A stretch of 64,000 nt of DNA from Azadirachta indica (GCA_022749755.1 CM040442.1:11134457-11198456); one strand, 5' to 3'; positions 1-11,031 are shown, numbered from the stretch's first letter. Program-made: numbers and translations. The notes: generated by a model not told the origin, from the sequence alone.

Positions 1-27
1 TGGGACTTTTTGTTCTCCATTAATTAC

Positions 28-76
28 CAAAATTGACCAGCTCAAAATCATGTACACCATTGTTACTAGATGCCAT
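28..76 (-). CDS. Possible first coding exon of a gene leaving the window (partial)
   Basis: On the minus strand an ATG at 76-74 follows a pyrimidine-rich leader (a CTT run at about 100-120 in minus orientation), as in a plant 5'UTR. It opens a short frame beginning MASSNNGVHDFELVNF. A GT donor (GTAATT) at 27-26 could end the exon; without splicing the frame stops two codons later. The remainder would lie left of the window. No family is recognisable from 16 residues, so this is a weak structural guess only. Confidence 0.25.
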
Positions 77-444
77 ATTTCAGACCACGTCTGCATTAGT
101 AGCAGAAGAAGAAGAAGAAGTTGAAGTTGAGATAGAGAAGAGAGGTAAGAATCCAAAAGGGTTGTTGAAGAAAATGGGAAGGCTATGGAGATACTAGAAA
201 TAGTACAGAAAGATATTGTAATTGTTATATATGGAAAAAGAAGGAATATTTGACCAACAAGAGGGGGAAAGAAGAATTTCAGGTGAGAATTAATCTCAAA
301 TACGAAACGTGTTATATATTGGCTTATTGCTTAGTCAATAAGAGAAAAGAATATTTTTATAAATTGTGGATTCTAGCTGTGAGATTAGAACCTAAATATC
401 ATTTTCAAGAATTCAGGTTTACTTTGTGTGTTGATATTTGCTAA

Positions 445-2249
445 GTTACGAAATATAATGCTTGAAGCCTTACTTTTAACATTTGAATTTTTTTTATCAA
501 ATGACAATTTAACATGATGTTAAAGCAAGTCTCACAACAAAAGTGAATAAAATTGAACTTTTACATAAAAAAATTTCTTATCTTTTAATTTAAATTTTTA
601 AGTTAAATAGTAATTCAACGTATTTTATTTAAGACAAATCATATTTTTGAATTAGCGTATATTTGAGAAATTAAAGTATTATATATAATTTTTAACAAAT
701 GAAAGTATGCATTAGATAGTCAAACACGTTAAATTGTTGTAATTTAATACTCTAGTATAAAGACAATTACACATAAATATGATGTTAATTATATAATGAT
801 TAAACAATAATAATTATTGAAGAGAGAACCATTTGGCAATAGAAAAGTCCACTTAATAATATTATAGGACAAATGTCTCTTTCAAAGTGGTGCATATGCA
901 TCACGCCTACTACTACTTTATTGGCTAATATATTTGTATTCTTTATTTAATGTGAAACAACTACGTATTGATTTGGCTAGCTCAACTGAAGAAAAATATT
1001 CCAAAAAGAAAACTCAATAATTTAGAAATGGACAATCTTGATGAATTTCCCAAATCAGTTTCCGAAGATAATTTGAAAGCACATTTCTAACAAGTATATA
1101 TATTGAGTAATATTAAAATTTTTAATTTATTTCTAAAAATTTTATCTCAATATTGATTTGTCACTATCACATTATTTTATGTTTTAATTATAATTGATTT
1201 AGAATATTAATCAATTAAATTACTAATTAATATAAGAGGTGATATGTAGTGGAGATAATTAGTTGTTATACAAATAAAAATCTTGAAAACACAAATTGAA
1301 AAATGTAATATTATTTATTTGTATATATTTGTTAAATATATTTCATATTAGCTTATATGACTGAAAATTCAAACAATTAGTTAACCGATTTATTTTATAT
1401 TTATGGTTACAAAATTTAACATAAAATTATTCTTAATTTTACCCCTTATTTATTGACAATCTTTACATATAACTTCAAAATATTTGTAATTCATTGATAG
1501 TCCTTATCTTCCAACAACTCACCATTAAAATTGATGGTGATAGAATAAAATTAACATTTTACAAGCATTTATAGGATAAAAATTAATTTAATATTTTTTA
1601 TCAATGTATTATAAAATAAAATATATTATTATTTTAATATTTATTTTCAATTAGAAGTTGAAAATAATTTTTTTTAATTACTATTATATGAGAGTATAAT
1701 TGTTATATTTTAATAAATTAGAATTTTTATGAATATTTTTAAAACTATTAAGACTATTTAAATTAATAAGCTAAATTTTCTAAACTCACGTGTTATTATA
1801 TTTTACCTACCAACTAATAAAAGGGGATTCGCAGTATTGTGGAAACAATAGGGAGGTATTGAAGTATTTTAACATTGTCAAAGGTATAGATATATTTATA
1901 AATTAGATTATTTTGGGATCATTATATATAGTTATATTTGTTTTGATATGCAGTAATTCTTTTATTTATTAGAATATTGTTATATGTTTAATAGTATAGT
2001 TTTTTAGATAATTATAATCCAGACTATTATTTACTGTTGGTAAATTGATATAGGGGAGTGACATTCAAAAGAAAGGAAAATGTCAATAGAAGTGTAGAAA
2101 TTATTGTACCTAATTGAGGTAAATGTTTATATGTATTGGGTTGATTTTGGTATCAAAACTAAAATTAGAGGATTTTATTTTATTTAAAGTTTATGTAAAT
2201 GTTTATAAAATTTTTTGAGCTTAAGTGAAGGAAAATTAAGCATTTTGAT
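445..2249. other. AT-rich intergenic DNA, nothing recognised
   Basis: This is very AT-rich sequence with homopolymer runs and no open frame with codon-like composition. I see no RNA gene, transposon end or conserved protein in any frame. Confidence 0.5.
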
Positions 2250-4080
2250 ATTGAAGTATTTCAATGAAAAGACACAAAAACAGAGCAAAAGTGCGCATTT
2301 GCAAACCTCTCTATCGATGTTGGGCTAAAAGAGCAAAAATGAACATGCTAAATATGTTATACTAAAATAGTCATAACTTTGTTTATAAAACTTAGAATTG
2401 CATTTCATTTGTTGTATTGGAAACTAGACGTCAAAAGCTTGAATTTGATATGTCATAGGGAGTAGCTATGGCACGGCCGCGCTACCAACGAGTGCAGTCG
2501 CCCTCCACTCACTGCCACCTTCACGAAAGGAAGGAGTTTTGGTTATTTATTAACTTGTTAGGGGTAACAAGAATAAAAGAATAAACTTAAGGACTTGCAT
2601 GAAATTTTATAATCCTTGGGTGATGAGTGAGTATTTTACTCATAAATCATTAGCATTCAGACTCAAATATTTGCATAAACCCTCAAGCCTTGATATTGTT
2701 TGATGAACTTTTGTGTTCGTGCATAAAAAGGCAAGAAAATACTGATACGAAGCGAGTTAGGCATGGAAAAAAGCAACGAGAAAAAGGCATAACTACAAGA
2801 AGAACATATGTGAATTCAACATGTAGAAGCAATAGAAAGCCACCCCTAAACAGCAAACATGGCACACGCGCGCATGCTAGCCAAGCCTATGCATGTGCCT
2901 GCCCCCAGGTGACAAAGGCCAATTTGGCCTAATAAGGAGGCGCCTGCAGCAATGCTACAAGACACCCCGCGTGCCAACACTAAGCCTTACAGGCGCATGC
3001 CTCCTGCAACCATGTGATGTCCTTACGCCGTTTTTTGATCTTCGAATCGGTTTTGGATGGCCAAATTTGACCATTCCCAGGTTTTTATATTTTTCTATGA
3101 TGAGCCACCATTATTCAATTTGAGAACAGTAGATTTTTGGTGTAAGAAAGAGAGAAGAAGAAAAAGAATTCTAGAGAGAGAAAAAAGTGGATTCATCAAT
3201 TCTTGAAGAATTTAGGATAATACTTGAAGTTTTGTTTTGAAGTTCATATTACTTTTTTCTTTTAATTATGTTGAGGATTATGAACTTCATGATAACAATG
3301 TCGTTGATTTGTGATATGTTGGGATAGATTTTATGTTCTAAATCCATGTTTTGATTAATTTGGAATTTGTTAACGTTAGTAATTTTTAGTCACTTATGTT
3401 TGCCTTGTACTTAATACCTATAAATTATTGTTTGATGAATTATTTAATTAGGCATGAATAAATTATTGCTTGGGGAGTTTAGTTTTTTTATGGAGATTAA
3501 AAAAACACAGTTTAAATTACTGAAAGTTCGAGAGGCACTAGTGTCTAGATAATCGGATTATCACTGGGGATATCAAGAGATGGAGGCAAGCGAATCCTTA
3601 ACAATTACTAATAAGTAAGGGTAAATGATTGTGCAGTTAATCAAGCCAAATAGGGATATCAGTTGGGTTAAATATACATAATACTTTGTTCAACACTAAC
3701 AAGGGAGAATGAGGTTAATTTATAACATCTAATTAGTGTATTAAAACTAAAAGCATTACAAATTCTCTATTAAGAGAAACACAGTGATAATTAGGTGAAG
3801 TCAAGATACTTGGATTAAATTGAATCAATTTCTACACACTCACACTATTAATTTCATTTTCTTGATTCTCTATATTTTTGTTATTAGATTATCTATTATA
3901 CTTTATATTTTCTTTGCTTTTGCATTTAAATGAGTAGTGGTTGCCTAAATAAAATCAATTTATTATAATTGTAGTAATTAGTTTAAAATTTGAAAACTTA
4001 ATTATCGTGGGTTCGATATTTTCTTTTTATCATTATATTACTTGACATGACTATGTATACTTGCGAATTGAGTCGCATAC
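2250..4080 (+). mobile_element. LTR-retrotransposon-like repeat, probable solo LTR or LTR remnant
   Basis: The block differs from its AT-rich surroundings. It has GC-richer patches at 2460-2560 and 2850-3020, a stretch around 2370-2440 (ATAACTTTG... then AATTGCATTTC) and a 3' part near 4005-4080 (GTGGGTTCGATATT, ATTACTTGACATGACTATG, ending in CGCATACGCAAG). From memory these resemble modules found in LTRs of plant Ty3/gypsy elements. No gag or pol frame is present and the exact ends and target duplication could not be fixed. The small frames at 2690-3123 look like chance ORFs inside the repeat. Confidence 0.4.
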
Positions 4081-4084
4081 GCAA

Positions 4085-5410
4085 GATTTGCCCTATTTTG
4101 CCTCTTGCACAAAAAAGAAGAAAAAAAGAGACAAAAAAGAAGACGATGATTTGTGGAAGAAAGGAAAGAGAAAGAGAAGGAAAAAAAAGGAGGTGAGGGA
4201 TAGAAAAAAGTGAAGATGAAGATGGTGAAGAAAAATAGAAGATGAGTGGAGAAAGAATTTATTTTTATAGAGAGAAATTTATTTCTAGAGAGAGAAAAGA
4301 TAGATTTTGATCTTAAAATGACCAAATTTGTCAAAATCAATTTTGATCCGGCGTCCTTGTCCAGAAAATTCGTCGAAAATAGTAAGAGAGGAAGTATTTT
4401 CGTTCAGTGGATGTATTCGTAAGACTTCTAAAATTAAGGTACAATGTTGTACTTATTTTAGGTTAATTTGTTTATGTTTTAAAATAGCTTAAACATTAAG
4501 TAATTTTGCAATAATATAAAGTCTATATTGATATTTCAAGTTCTCAACAAGTTAAAATATAGCTAGTAATAGTTTATGACACATAATTTATTGTCAACAA
4601 ATTTTAAAGTTGGCAATTAGTGAGGAGTGATGTATAGCCTAAATCATGGATCAATTCAATTAAAAAAAAAAAGAAATATTTGAATTGAAGTTGTTAATAT
4701 AGATAAGGTAGAGTAGGAAGAGCTCAATTTCGTCGACTTTATTATGCATATTATTTAAAGAGGGTTATGAATTATCACACAAATGTTATATTATTGAACA
4801 TATTGTTTTCTTAATTAGGGTGAATCTTGATCGCAAATCGAATTGAAAACTTAGAAACTAACCGAAAACTTAGTGACTATCACATAAATGTTTACATTAG
4901 TGAACATATAATTTTCTTGATTGGGGAGAATCTTGATCACCAATCAAACAGAAAATTTAGCGATTATTCTAATTAAATGCTCTTGTTTTCATAAGCAATG
5001 TTTAAATTTTATTCATAATTTCTTCAAAGTTTTGTTAGAAATAAAGTCATTTAGACTTAATATTTATTTTTTTGAAAAATTGTGATAAATTATTATACCA
5101 GCATTAGTTCTAAACATGCTCATTTTAAGCTCAAAATCCATCCTTCTCTTTCTATAATAAATTTCTGCCTATAAAAATGCAATCTTTCTCCGCCGATCTT
5201 CTATTTTTCTTCACCATCTTTATCTTCATTTTTTTCTATTGCTCACATTTTCCATTTTTCTTCACTCTTTCTTCTTCTCTCTCTCTTTCTTTTCCTTTTC
5301 TCTTTCTCTTTATCTTTCCTTTCTTCCTCAAATCATCATCATCTTCTTCTTCTTCTTTCGTCTCTTTTTTTTTTTTTTTTTCATTTTTTGGGCAAAAGAG
5401 AAAATGCCCC
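4085..5410. repeat. Polypurine/polypyrimidine inverted repeat, arms about 250-290 bp
   Basis: The purine-rich stretch at about 4085-4335 is the imperfect reverse complement of the pyrimidine-rich stretch at about 5120-5410. Shared blocks in the same order include TTCTATTTTTCTTCACCATC, TTTCTTTTCC-like runs and CAAATCATC. The arms end outward in TTGCCC/GGGCAA-type sequence. About 780 bp separate them. It could be a foldback or MITE-like element, or an inverted duplication of a TC-rich leader. Simple-sequence composition inflates the similarity. The serine/phenylalanine-rich frames it contains are not credible proteins. Confidence 0.5.
4769..4960. repeat. Tandem direct repeat, two copies, period about 108 bp
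   Basis: Copy one (about 4769-4852) and copy two (about 4877-4959) share ATCACA.AAATGTT, TGAACATAT, TTTTCTT and GAATCTTGATC in the same order, with scattered mismatches. The repeat lies in the loop of the larger inverted repeat. No coding content. Confidence 0.6.
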
Positions 5411-6289
5411 GCCAAAAAAATTCTACTTATATATTATAAACCTTAGGACTATAAAATTTCACCCACATCCTTAAATTTATTCTTAATTCTTATTACCCCC
5501 AATAAGTCAATAAATAACTAAACCTCCTTTCTTTTACAAATATAACCATATTCATCCAAACTTGGATAATCTCCTCGAAAAAAATATATCTTTAACTCCT
5601 CAATTTCTATATTATAAATATCTCTCATATTATAACGCATACAAATCCACGTATAGATATTTTCATTTAAAAAAAAATAGAAATCCGATTATCACAGGGC
5701 ATTCCATCTGTCTTTAAGGATACCTTGCACTTTCTGTTGGCAACATCTAGAATCCAACCTAATAAGAAATTTAAGGTACGGCAAAAAGTTAGTTTTTACA
5801 CCAAATATCAATAATATATGTTGCTAATACATTGATTAAGGGAAAAGGTAGAAATTATGGACAAATTTAAAGAAAATCAAGCTAAGAAAGCAGAAGCGTG
5901 TTTATTGAATCAGACAGATCTACGTGAGGATATTTGACATCTTCATAGGAAACTAAACTTATAGCCACAGCATTTTGTCTAGTAAGACAAGGTCACTAGA
6001 GAAACTTCAGCACCAATGTTTTCCTTCATGCAGTCAAAAACTATGACAAAGAAGTTAATGGCGCTGAAATAATTTCCGGGTGGTAGACTGTTTCTTCACC
6101 CTTTACTTTTTTTGCTCCAGGTTACAGATGAACTTCAAGTTTTGTCCAGTGTATATTACATACCACAAAAGAATTTATGCCTGATACAATCAAGAGGGAT
6201 CCAAAGAATGCCATCTCAAAAGTACTATGTTCATAGATTACAGTGTCATTCAGTACTAATATAAGAATGCATGCAGAAAACAATTTGGA

Positions 6290-7560
6290 GACGATCCATG
6301 TAAAAGCACCAGAATATTGAATGCCAACATCTTCCTCATCATTAGCCCATACTGAAATTACAAATGCTGAAATTACGAATGCAAAATATAATCACTCACA
6401 TGGTAAGAAAACCATGTCAACATTGCTAGGCAAAGCACTAGTAATATTCATAAACATCCATTCAAAGCAACTAATTCGAATAAGAAAAGCCAGTATACTC
6501 GCATATTTTAAAGTTATTATCAAAATTTGAATGTGAGCTAATAGTTTCTTCAGCGAAAAAAATAGCAATACTTCTTAGTTGGATCTCCAAAATTCTTCAA
6601 CCTATCATGCTCTGCAGACATAGCTTACCATGGTTTGAAGGAGCAAATGGTACTGCAACCATAAGTAATCACATGAAAACTTCTACCATTCACACATGCA
6701 CTTGTGTTTGTTAGCGCCATTGATAATAGAAGTTAATAAGAAGAAGACTGATAATGATGAATGAAGAAAATTATTTTTCTGATTGAAAGTAACCAACCTG
6801 TGTAACATTTTTACGGTCCAAACAATCAATACAATTAGTCCTCACAACTCCAAGTTGCTCCTTCATTTTTCTCACCCTTTTCATTCAGCAAAAGATACCT
6901 ATTATTTTAAACAAATTTAAAAAGCAAACAGAAACCTGTGTAAGCAAATGATACAAATAAACCAACTCCTAGGACTAACTAGATATGAGAGAAAAATGAG
7001 TTCTCAACCGGAAGAAAGGAAACCAAAAGATATTCAAAATACAAGTATCAAGTTGTACATTTAAAATATGTACTGATGTGTAAAGGAACCATACCCATTT
7101 TTCTTGATGAAATCCTTGATTTGTTCACAGAGGATAGCGAGGCACTCAAAATGAACTTGCCTGCAAATTTGACAAAAATCAAAGTGCAGATATCTACATA
7201 TTGCGTATGTGTTTGCATTAGAATGAAGAACATTTAGTGAAAGAACAAGGTCAGAAGAAAGGAACTCCACCTTACATCTTCGCTAGCAATATTCTGGATT
7301 GCATCTCCAAACTTTTCACGTAAATGTCCCACGCCTCCGTGCTGATAAAGAGAAAAGTGGCACAATAATGAATAGCTCAAATAGTCAAGCAAACAAAAGC
7401 AATTGGGTATGTGATATCATCAGGTAGTCAAGAACTACTGCAAGATCAGATAAACCACTAAAGTCAATTACATAGACAAAAGGATATGCACCCTTGACAA
7501 GATCCACAGCTAGTACATTGTCATATTTTTTTCTTAATCAAGAAAATGCCACTCAACTAC
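6290..7560 (-). pseudogene. Decayed SAC-domain phosphoinositide phosphatase gene
   Basis: Consecutive minus-strand exon remnants align with the catalytic SAC domain of plant phosphoinositide phosphatases. They are, in order: about 7494-7560 (KKKYDNVLAVDLVK), 7278-7345 (HGGVGHLREKFGDAIQNIA), 7094-7192 (YLHFDFCQICRQVHFE then FIKKNG), 6798-6901 (EQLGVVRTNCIDCLDRKN), 6532-6623 (SMIG, stop, RILEIQLRSI, AEETISSHSN) and about 6290-6370 (WANDEEDVGIQYSGA). The family active-site signature RTNCIDCLDRTN is present with T to K at its end. GT/AG signals still bracket several exons, so this is a decayed spliced gene rather than a retrocopy. Breaks: a frameshift near 7525, an extra A near 6880 shifting the frame, and an in-frame TGA near 6611. 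N- and C-terminal parts were not found. It lies directly downstream of the prenyltransferase gene, same strand. Confidence 0.8.
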
Positions 7561-7948
7561 TCAAGGTGGCACAATATGCAGTATATCAGAAGGCTGCAAG
7601 CAATTTAAGGTCTTTCAATGCGGCCATGAGGAGCTAGTTGTGTTCTTTTAAGTCCTTTTTTTAAGAGATTAATTTAAGCAAGAATCAAGGTTAGCATTAG
7701 TTAATTGAAGGCCACGTGGGAAAGCTGCTCTGTCATTTATTTCTGAAAGCGATGATATTGAGTAAGATACAAGAAAAATATATGAAAAAGCCCATAGAGA
7801 TTGGAGAAGACTTTGACATAAGAAGAATGAAACTCTAATAGATGAAACAAGTCGATGCTTGGCTAAAGAAGGAAAACATACATGTAGCAGAATTTGATCA
7901 AACACCAAGTATATAAGTGTGCTAACTTCACACTTCTACACAAAATGC

Positions 7949-7954
7949 TTTATT
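7949..7954 (-). terminator. Candidate polyadenylation signal of the prenyltransferase gene
   Basis: An AATAAA hexamer on the minus strand lies about 275 bp beyond the stop codon of the cis-prenyltransferase gene, within AT-rich sequence. Distance and context fit a plant 3'UTR signal, but plant signals are loose and no transcript evidence is available here. Confidence 0.3.
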
Positions 7955-8227
7955 TTGTAGATTTTCATCATGATTAGAATCTAAATGACTACACATTATT
8001 GTACAAATAATTCTAATAGGTACCAGGTTTGTATTGTAGCTCCTGTCAGTCTATAATATCCCATCAGAAATTCTATTGCTCGGGCATGCAGAAGGAACTC
8101 ACGGCAAAGAGTCAGGATCATTCCATGCTCCAGTCAGAAGCTTCCAGTGATTCAAGAATGGCATGTGGAACAATGCAAAACTTCTCATTATCCATATCTT
8201 AAAGTCTGTTGCGAGGTGTCATAGTTG

Positions 8228-9319
8228 TTATAACTGCTTCTTCTTCTTCTCTAAATAAGAGGTGTTGCGTTGGAAGTTTAACACTGCCCACACCACATGC
8301 CACAGACCAATCTCTGGCCACAATGCAGCTGGAGAATACAATAGGCAATTACTTGTCTGCCAAAGAAGGAAATTACTCAGGCGGGTCTCGCCAGAGCTTC
8401 GCAACAGGATATCAGGATCAGGAGCTACAGCCATGTACATATACTTCTCAATGTCTACCAGCTTTATTGTAGGATGCTCCCCTTGCTTCTCACCAATTCC
8501 TACGATCACACCATTGGCAATCCTACTAGCTATCGGTCCTCGAGCTTCATCTTTTCTGTCACAAGATTCTTCAACAGTATACACAGTTGCACCATTGGTC
8601 CTCTCAGTGCCTTCAACTCCTTCAACCACACCATTACAAGCTGTATTTGCCTTCAGAGCAAAAGATTCTTCAACATCAGGCACCATCAAATTGTTGATCT
8701 TCTTAACTCTTTTTTCTCTGTTAATCAAACCATTGGATACTTCATGTCCATTTAGAGTTTGAATTTCATCCGACTTATGTTTAAAGGATTCTTGAACTGC
8801 TTGCACAATCTCATCAGATGAAGTATAGGCAAGGCAGATGAGAAGCACGACCTTGCTGTTGTTAGCAGTAGCTGTCATCACTTTCTCAGCTGCAACCCTG
8901 ACGGGCTCACTCAAGATTTTCAAGTTCCCTACAAAATATACTCTTACACCATACTGGTTAACAATACTTTCTTCCTTCAGCATCGCATTGATCTTCTCCA
9001 GCAACAGATCCATCAGGTTTTGAACCTCAGCAGGCTTCCTTTTAAAATTCTCAATGCTGAAGGCATAGATTGTCACATACTTTACTCCTAGTTCATAGCA
9101 ATACTTAAGAACCAACATAAGTGATGAGAATCCATGCCTGTGGCCAGCCTCTACTTCCATATTCTTCTTCTTAGCATACCTCCGGTTTCCATCCATGATA
9201 AAGGCAAAATGAGCAGGTATCGGACCCACAGATAGAATACGGAACAAGCACCTTCTCATAAAAGTACCCAAACTCACAAACAGCTGACTTGGAGTACCAC
9301 CATCATCATATCTTCCCAT
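8228..9319 (-). CDS. Dehydrodolichyl diphosphate synthase-like cis-prenyltransferase, 363 aa
   Basis: Cis-prenyltransferases condense isopentenyl diphosphate onto an allylic primer to make Z-polyprenyl diphosphates, such as the dolichol precursor at the ER. The coding part is one exon. Visible family motifs: FIMDGNRRYAK (catalytic Asp at about residue 43), GHRHGFSSL, VTIYAFSIENFKR, VYFVGNL, and near the C-terminus DPDILLRSSGETRLSNFLLW. The frame extends upstream only to a TTG; the first ATG (9319) follows a probable splice acceptor at 9356-9357, so I start there. About 105 residues (roughly 181-285), rich in charged and Ser/Thr/Asn residues, separate the LAYTSSDEI block from the DPDILLRSSGE block. 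Typical members lack this or have it much shorter, giving 363 aa against the usual 290-310. The C-terminus is KKKKQL. Core motifs look intact, so it may be active, but the insert is unexplained. Confidence 0.88.
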   Translation of the reverse strand: MGRYDDGGTPSQLFVSLGTFMRRCLFRILSVGPIPAHFAFIMDGNRRYAKKKNMEVEAGHRHGFSSLMLVLKYCYELGVKYVTIYAFSIENFKRKPAEVQNLMDLLLEKINAMLKEESIVNQYGVRVYFVGNLKILSEPVRVAAEKVMTATANNSKVVLLICLAYTSSDEIVQAVQESFKHKSDEIQTLNGHEVSNGLINREKRVKKINNLMVPDVEESFALKANTACNGVVEGVEGTERTNGATVYTVEESCDRKDEARGPIASRIANGVIVGIGEKQGEHPTIKLVDIEKYMYMAVAPDPDILLRSSGETRLSNFLLWQTSNCLLYSPAALWPEIGLWHVVWAVLNFQRNTSYLEKKKKQL

Positions 9320-9427
9320 TTTAAAAACCTTGCTCACCACTACCGTCAAAACGACCTGTTTGAAAGACAATCAAAGTTCAGTTACCATTATTACAGAATT
9401 AACAACCTTCAATGTCACACTGAAACT

Positions 9428-9485
9428 TTACTTCCTCCTTTGAAGAGGTTAAATGCTTACCTCCTCCTTTAAAGAGGTTAAATGC
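9428..9485. repeat. Short tandem repeat, 2 x 29 bp
   Basis: Two head-to-tail copies of a 29-bp unit (TTAC, T/C, TCCTCCTTT, G/A, AAGAGGTTAAATGC) differing at two positions, located in the inferred 5'UTR intron of the prenyltransferase gene. Confidence 0.85.
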
Positions 9486-9781
9486 AGAAATTTAATTCCA
9501 TTACAAAAAATTGTGTAAATGTGATGCTACAGGTATCCATCAACATAACATTTAAAAAAGACTGACAAATCAACATAAACTACTGAAATCTCATTCATTT
9601 ATATAAAAGCTAAGCTAATATACTTTTAGTAATCAAACAAAACAGTTAACTGAACACATTTCTACAAACATGCATAAGATTCATCAAGTAAACAGTTACC
9701 CAAAAAGAAAAAAAGGTAACTCACAAAAGCAATATATAAAGGAAACTGCTGACTTGAGAAATTCAAACCAAGATCAGAGTT

Positions 9782-10081
9782 GTGATGAATCATTTTATGT
9801 GGCTCCGATTCCTGCTTATTTTGCCTTTATCATGGATGGAAATTGCAGGTATGCTAAGAAAGAATATGGAAGTAGGACCCATCCACAAGCATGGATTCTC
9901 ATCACTTATGTCGGTTCTTAAGCATTGCTATGAACTAGGAGTGAAGTATGTGACAATCTATGCCTTCAGTCTTGAGAATTTTAAAAGGAAGCCTGCTGGG
10001 GTCCAAATCCTGATGGATCTATTTCTAGAGAAGATCAACAGGATGCTCAAGGAAGAAAGCATAATTAACCAGTATGGCACT
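9782..10081 (+). pseudogene. Partial cis-prenyltransferase copy, inverted relative to the parent gene
   Basis: Bases from about 9797 to 10081 match, on the opposite strand, the 5' coding part of the neighbouring prenyltransferase (about 9235-8945), by eye close to 90% over some 280 bp. FAFIMDGN, YVTIYAFSLENFKRKP, LMDLFLEKIN and EESIINQYG are visible. The catalytic region is altered (GNRR to GNCR) and a deletion near 9867 shifts the frame between the IMDGN block and the next block. The copy ends abruptly at about 10081, where MADS-like sequence begins. It covers only about a quarter of the enzyme, so it cannot encode an active one. It lies head-to-head with its parent, inside the parent's inferred 5'UTR intron. 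Confidence 0.9.
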
Positions 10082-10562
10082 GAAAACCAGAAGAAATCAA
10101 AACATCAAGTTAACTGCAGACAAAAGTCTCTGAAACTGAACTTCAGGAAGAGAAAATCAACTTTGAAGAACAAAGCTCGGAAGCCAGCAACTTTGTGTCA
10201 CGTTATGGATTGCATGGTATGCTTCAGGCCATACGGAGAGGTGTTGACATGGCCAGAGAACAAAGCTGAAGTTCAACGAGCGTTTGACAAGTATAGAAAG
10301 GTCGGAGTGAAAGTGAAAGAGGCATGCAGTCTGTTTGGGTTCCCGTAAAATGAGAAGGAAAAGCTTGAAGAGAAGTCGGGGTCGCTGGAATTGGAGGAAA
10401 ACAGGAGAAGGGGGCTTAGGAAAAGTAAAGGGAACGTAGAGAATCCATTTTGGAATTGGGATGAGAAGTTGAATCAGTTTTCAGAGGAGGGATTCATAGG
10501 TTTGTGTGATTCCTTGGAATGCAAGATACAGAATTTGGGGGCCGAAATTCCGGTTATTTAGA
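10082..10562 (+). pseudogene. Type I MADS-box gene fragment, broken
   Basis: Downstream of the prenyltransferase piece the same frame reads RRKSKHQVN-like, LNFRKRKSTLKNKA, ATLCHVMDCMVCF, GEVLTWPENKAEVQRAFDKY and SLFGF. This is the pattern of a type I (AGL-like) plant MADS domain: basic DNA-binding part, hydrophobic core, then the WPEN motif of this clade. A TAA at 10346-10348 interrupts the frame. Beyond it the same frame continues as KEKLEEKSGSLELEENRRR, NPFWNWDEKLNQFSEEGFIG and LCDSLECKIQNL, up to a stop at 10559-10561. No own start codon is evident, because the 5' end is replaced by prenyltransferase sequence. The family's usual A.LSTLC-type region is partly altered. Confidence 0.72.
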
Positions 10563-11031
10563 CAATGGAGGATGACAATCAAAATGCAGTAGAGATTCAG
10601 TGCTACCAACGATCACAAACTCTTGGGTGGATGAATGGAGAAATTGATATTTTTACAGAAAATTTCATTTTGAACAGAATGTAAATTATTTAGAACAGAA
10701 AAACAATCCCAGTAGAATAGAAAAACAGCATTTAAATTATCTATTTCATAGAATTAAAAAAAAAATGTTTCATCAATCTAACAAGCAGATACACTGAAAA
10801 GAAACTAAAAATCAATCAAAGGAAGAAACTATGATACCTTTTAACCCTCAACAATCTCGCTTGTCACAAGAAGCGGCGGCGGCAAAAGCAGCGCCAGAAA
10901 GAGGGCGAACGGAGAGGACACGGTGAACAGAGTGCTACTGTTTGGGTGGCGGCCGTGAACGGAGTGGGAGAGTGTTCGGGCGGCGGCTGAGAAGCGAGTC
11001 TTTTAGGGTCAAGGCAAATATCTAGGTTATT

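Larger units (their letters stand above)
9356..10990 (-). other. Inferred 5'UTR exon and long 5'UTR intron of the prenyltransferase gene
   Basis: A GC-rich stretch at about 10838-10990 reads on the minus strand as a CCGCCG-rich leader ending in AAAAG followed by GTATCA (donor at 10837-10836). A matching acceptor, TTTCAAACAG, ends at 9356, 36 bp before the ATG at 9319. Together they suggest a leader exon and a 1482-bp intron (9356-10837). Inside that intron, on the plus strand, sit the partial prenyltransferase copy and the MADS fragment. The transcription start is not defined. This is inferred from splice consensus and composition only. Confidence 0.45.

Noticed and set aside
5177..5446. Open frame of 89 codons rich in Phe/Ser/Leu
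   Set aside because: It is simply translation of a polypyrimidine tract forming one arm of an inverted repeat; composition is non-protein-like.
8209..9023. Several plus-strand frames opposite the prenyltransferase
   Set aside because: They are antisense shadows of a conserved coding sequence and show no family similarity.
9320..9370. Upstream extension of the prenyltransferase frame
   Set aside because: It starts at TTG and crosses a good splice acceptor; the ATG at 9319 gives the better start.
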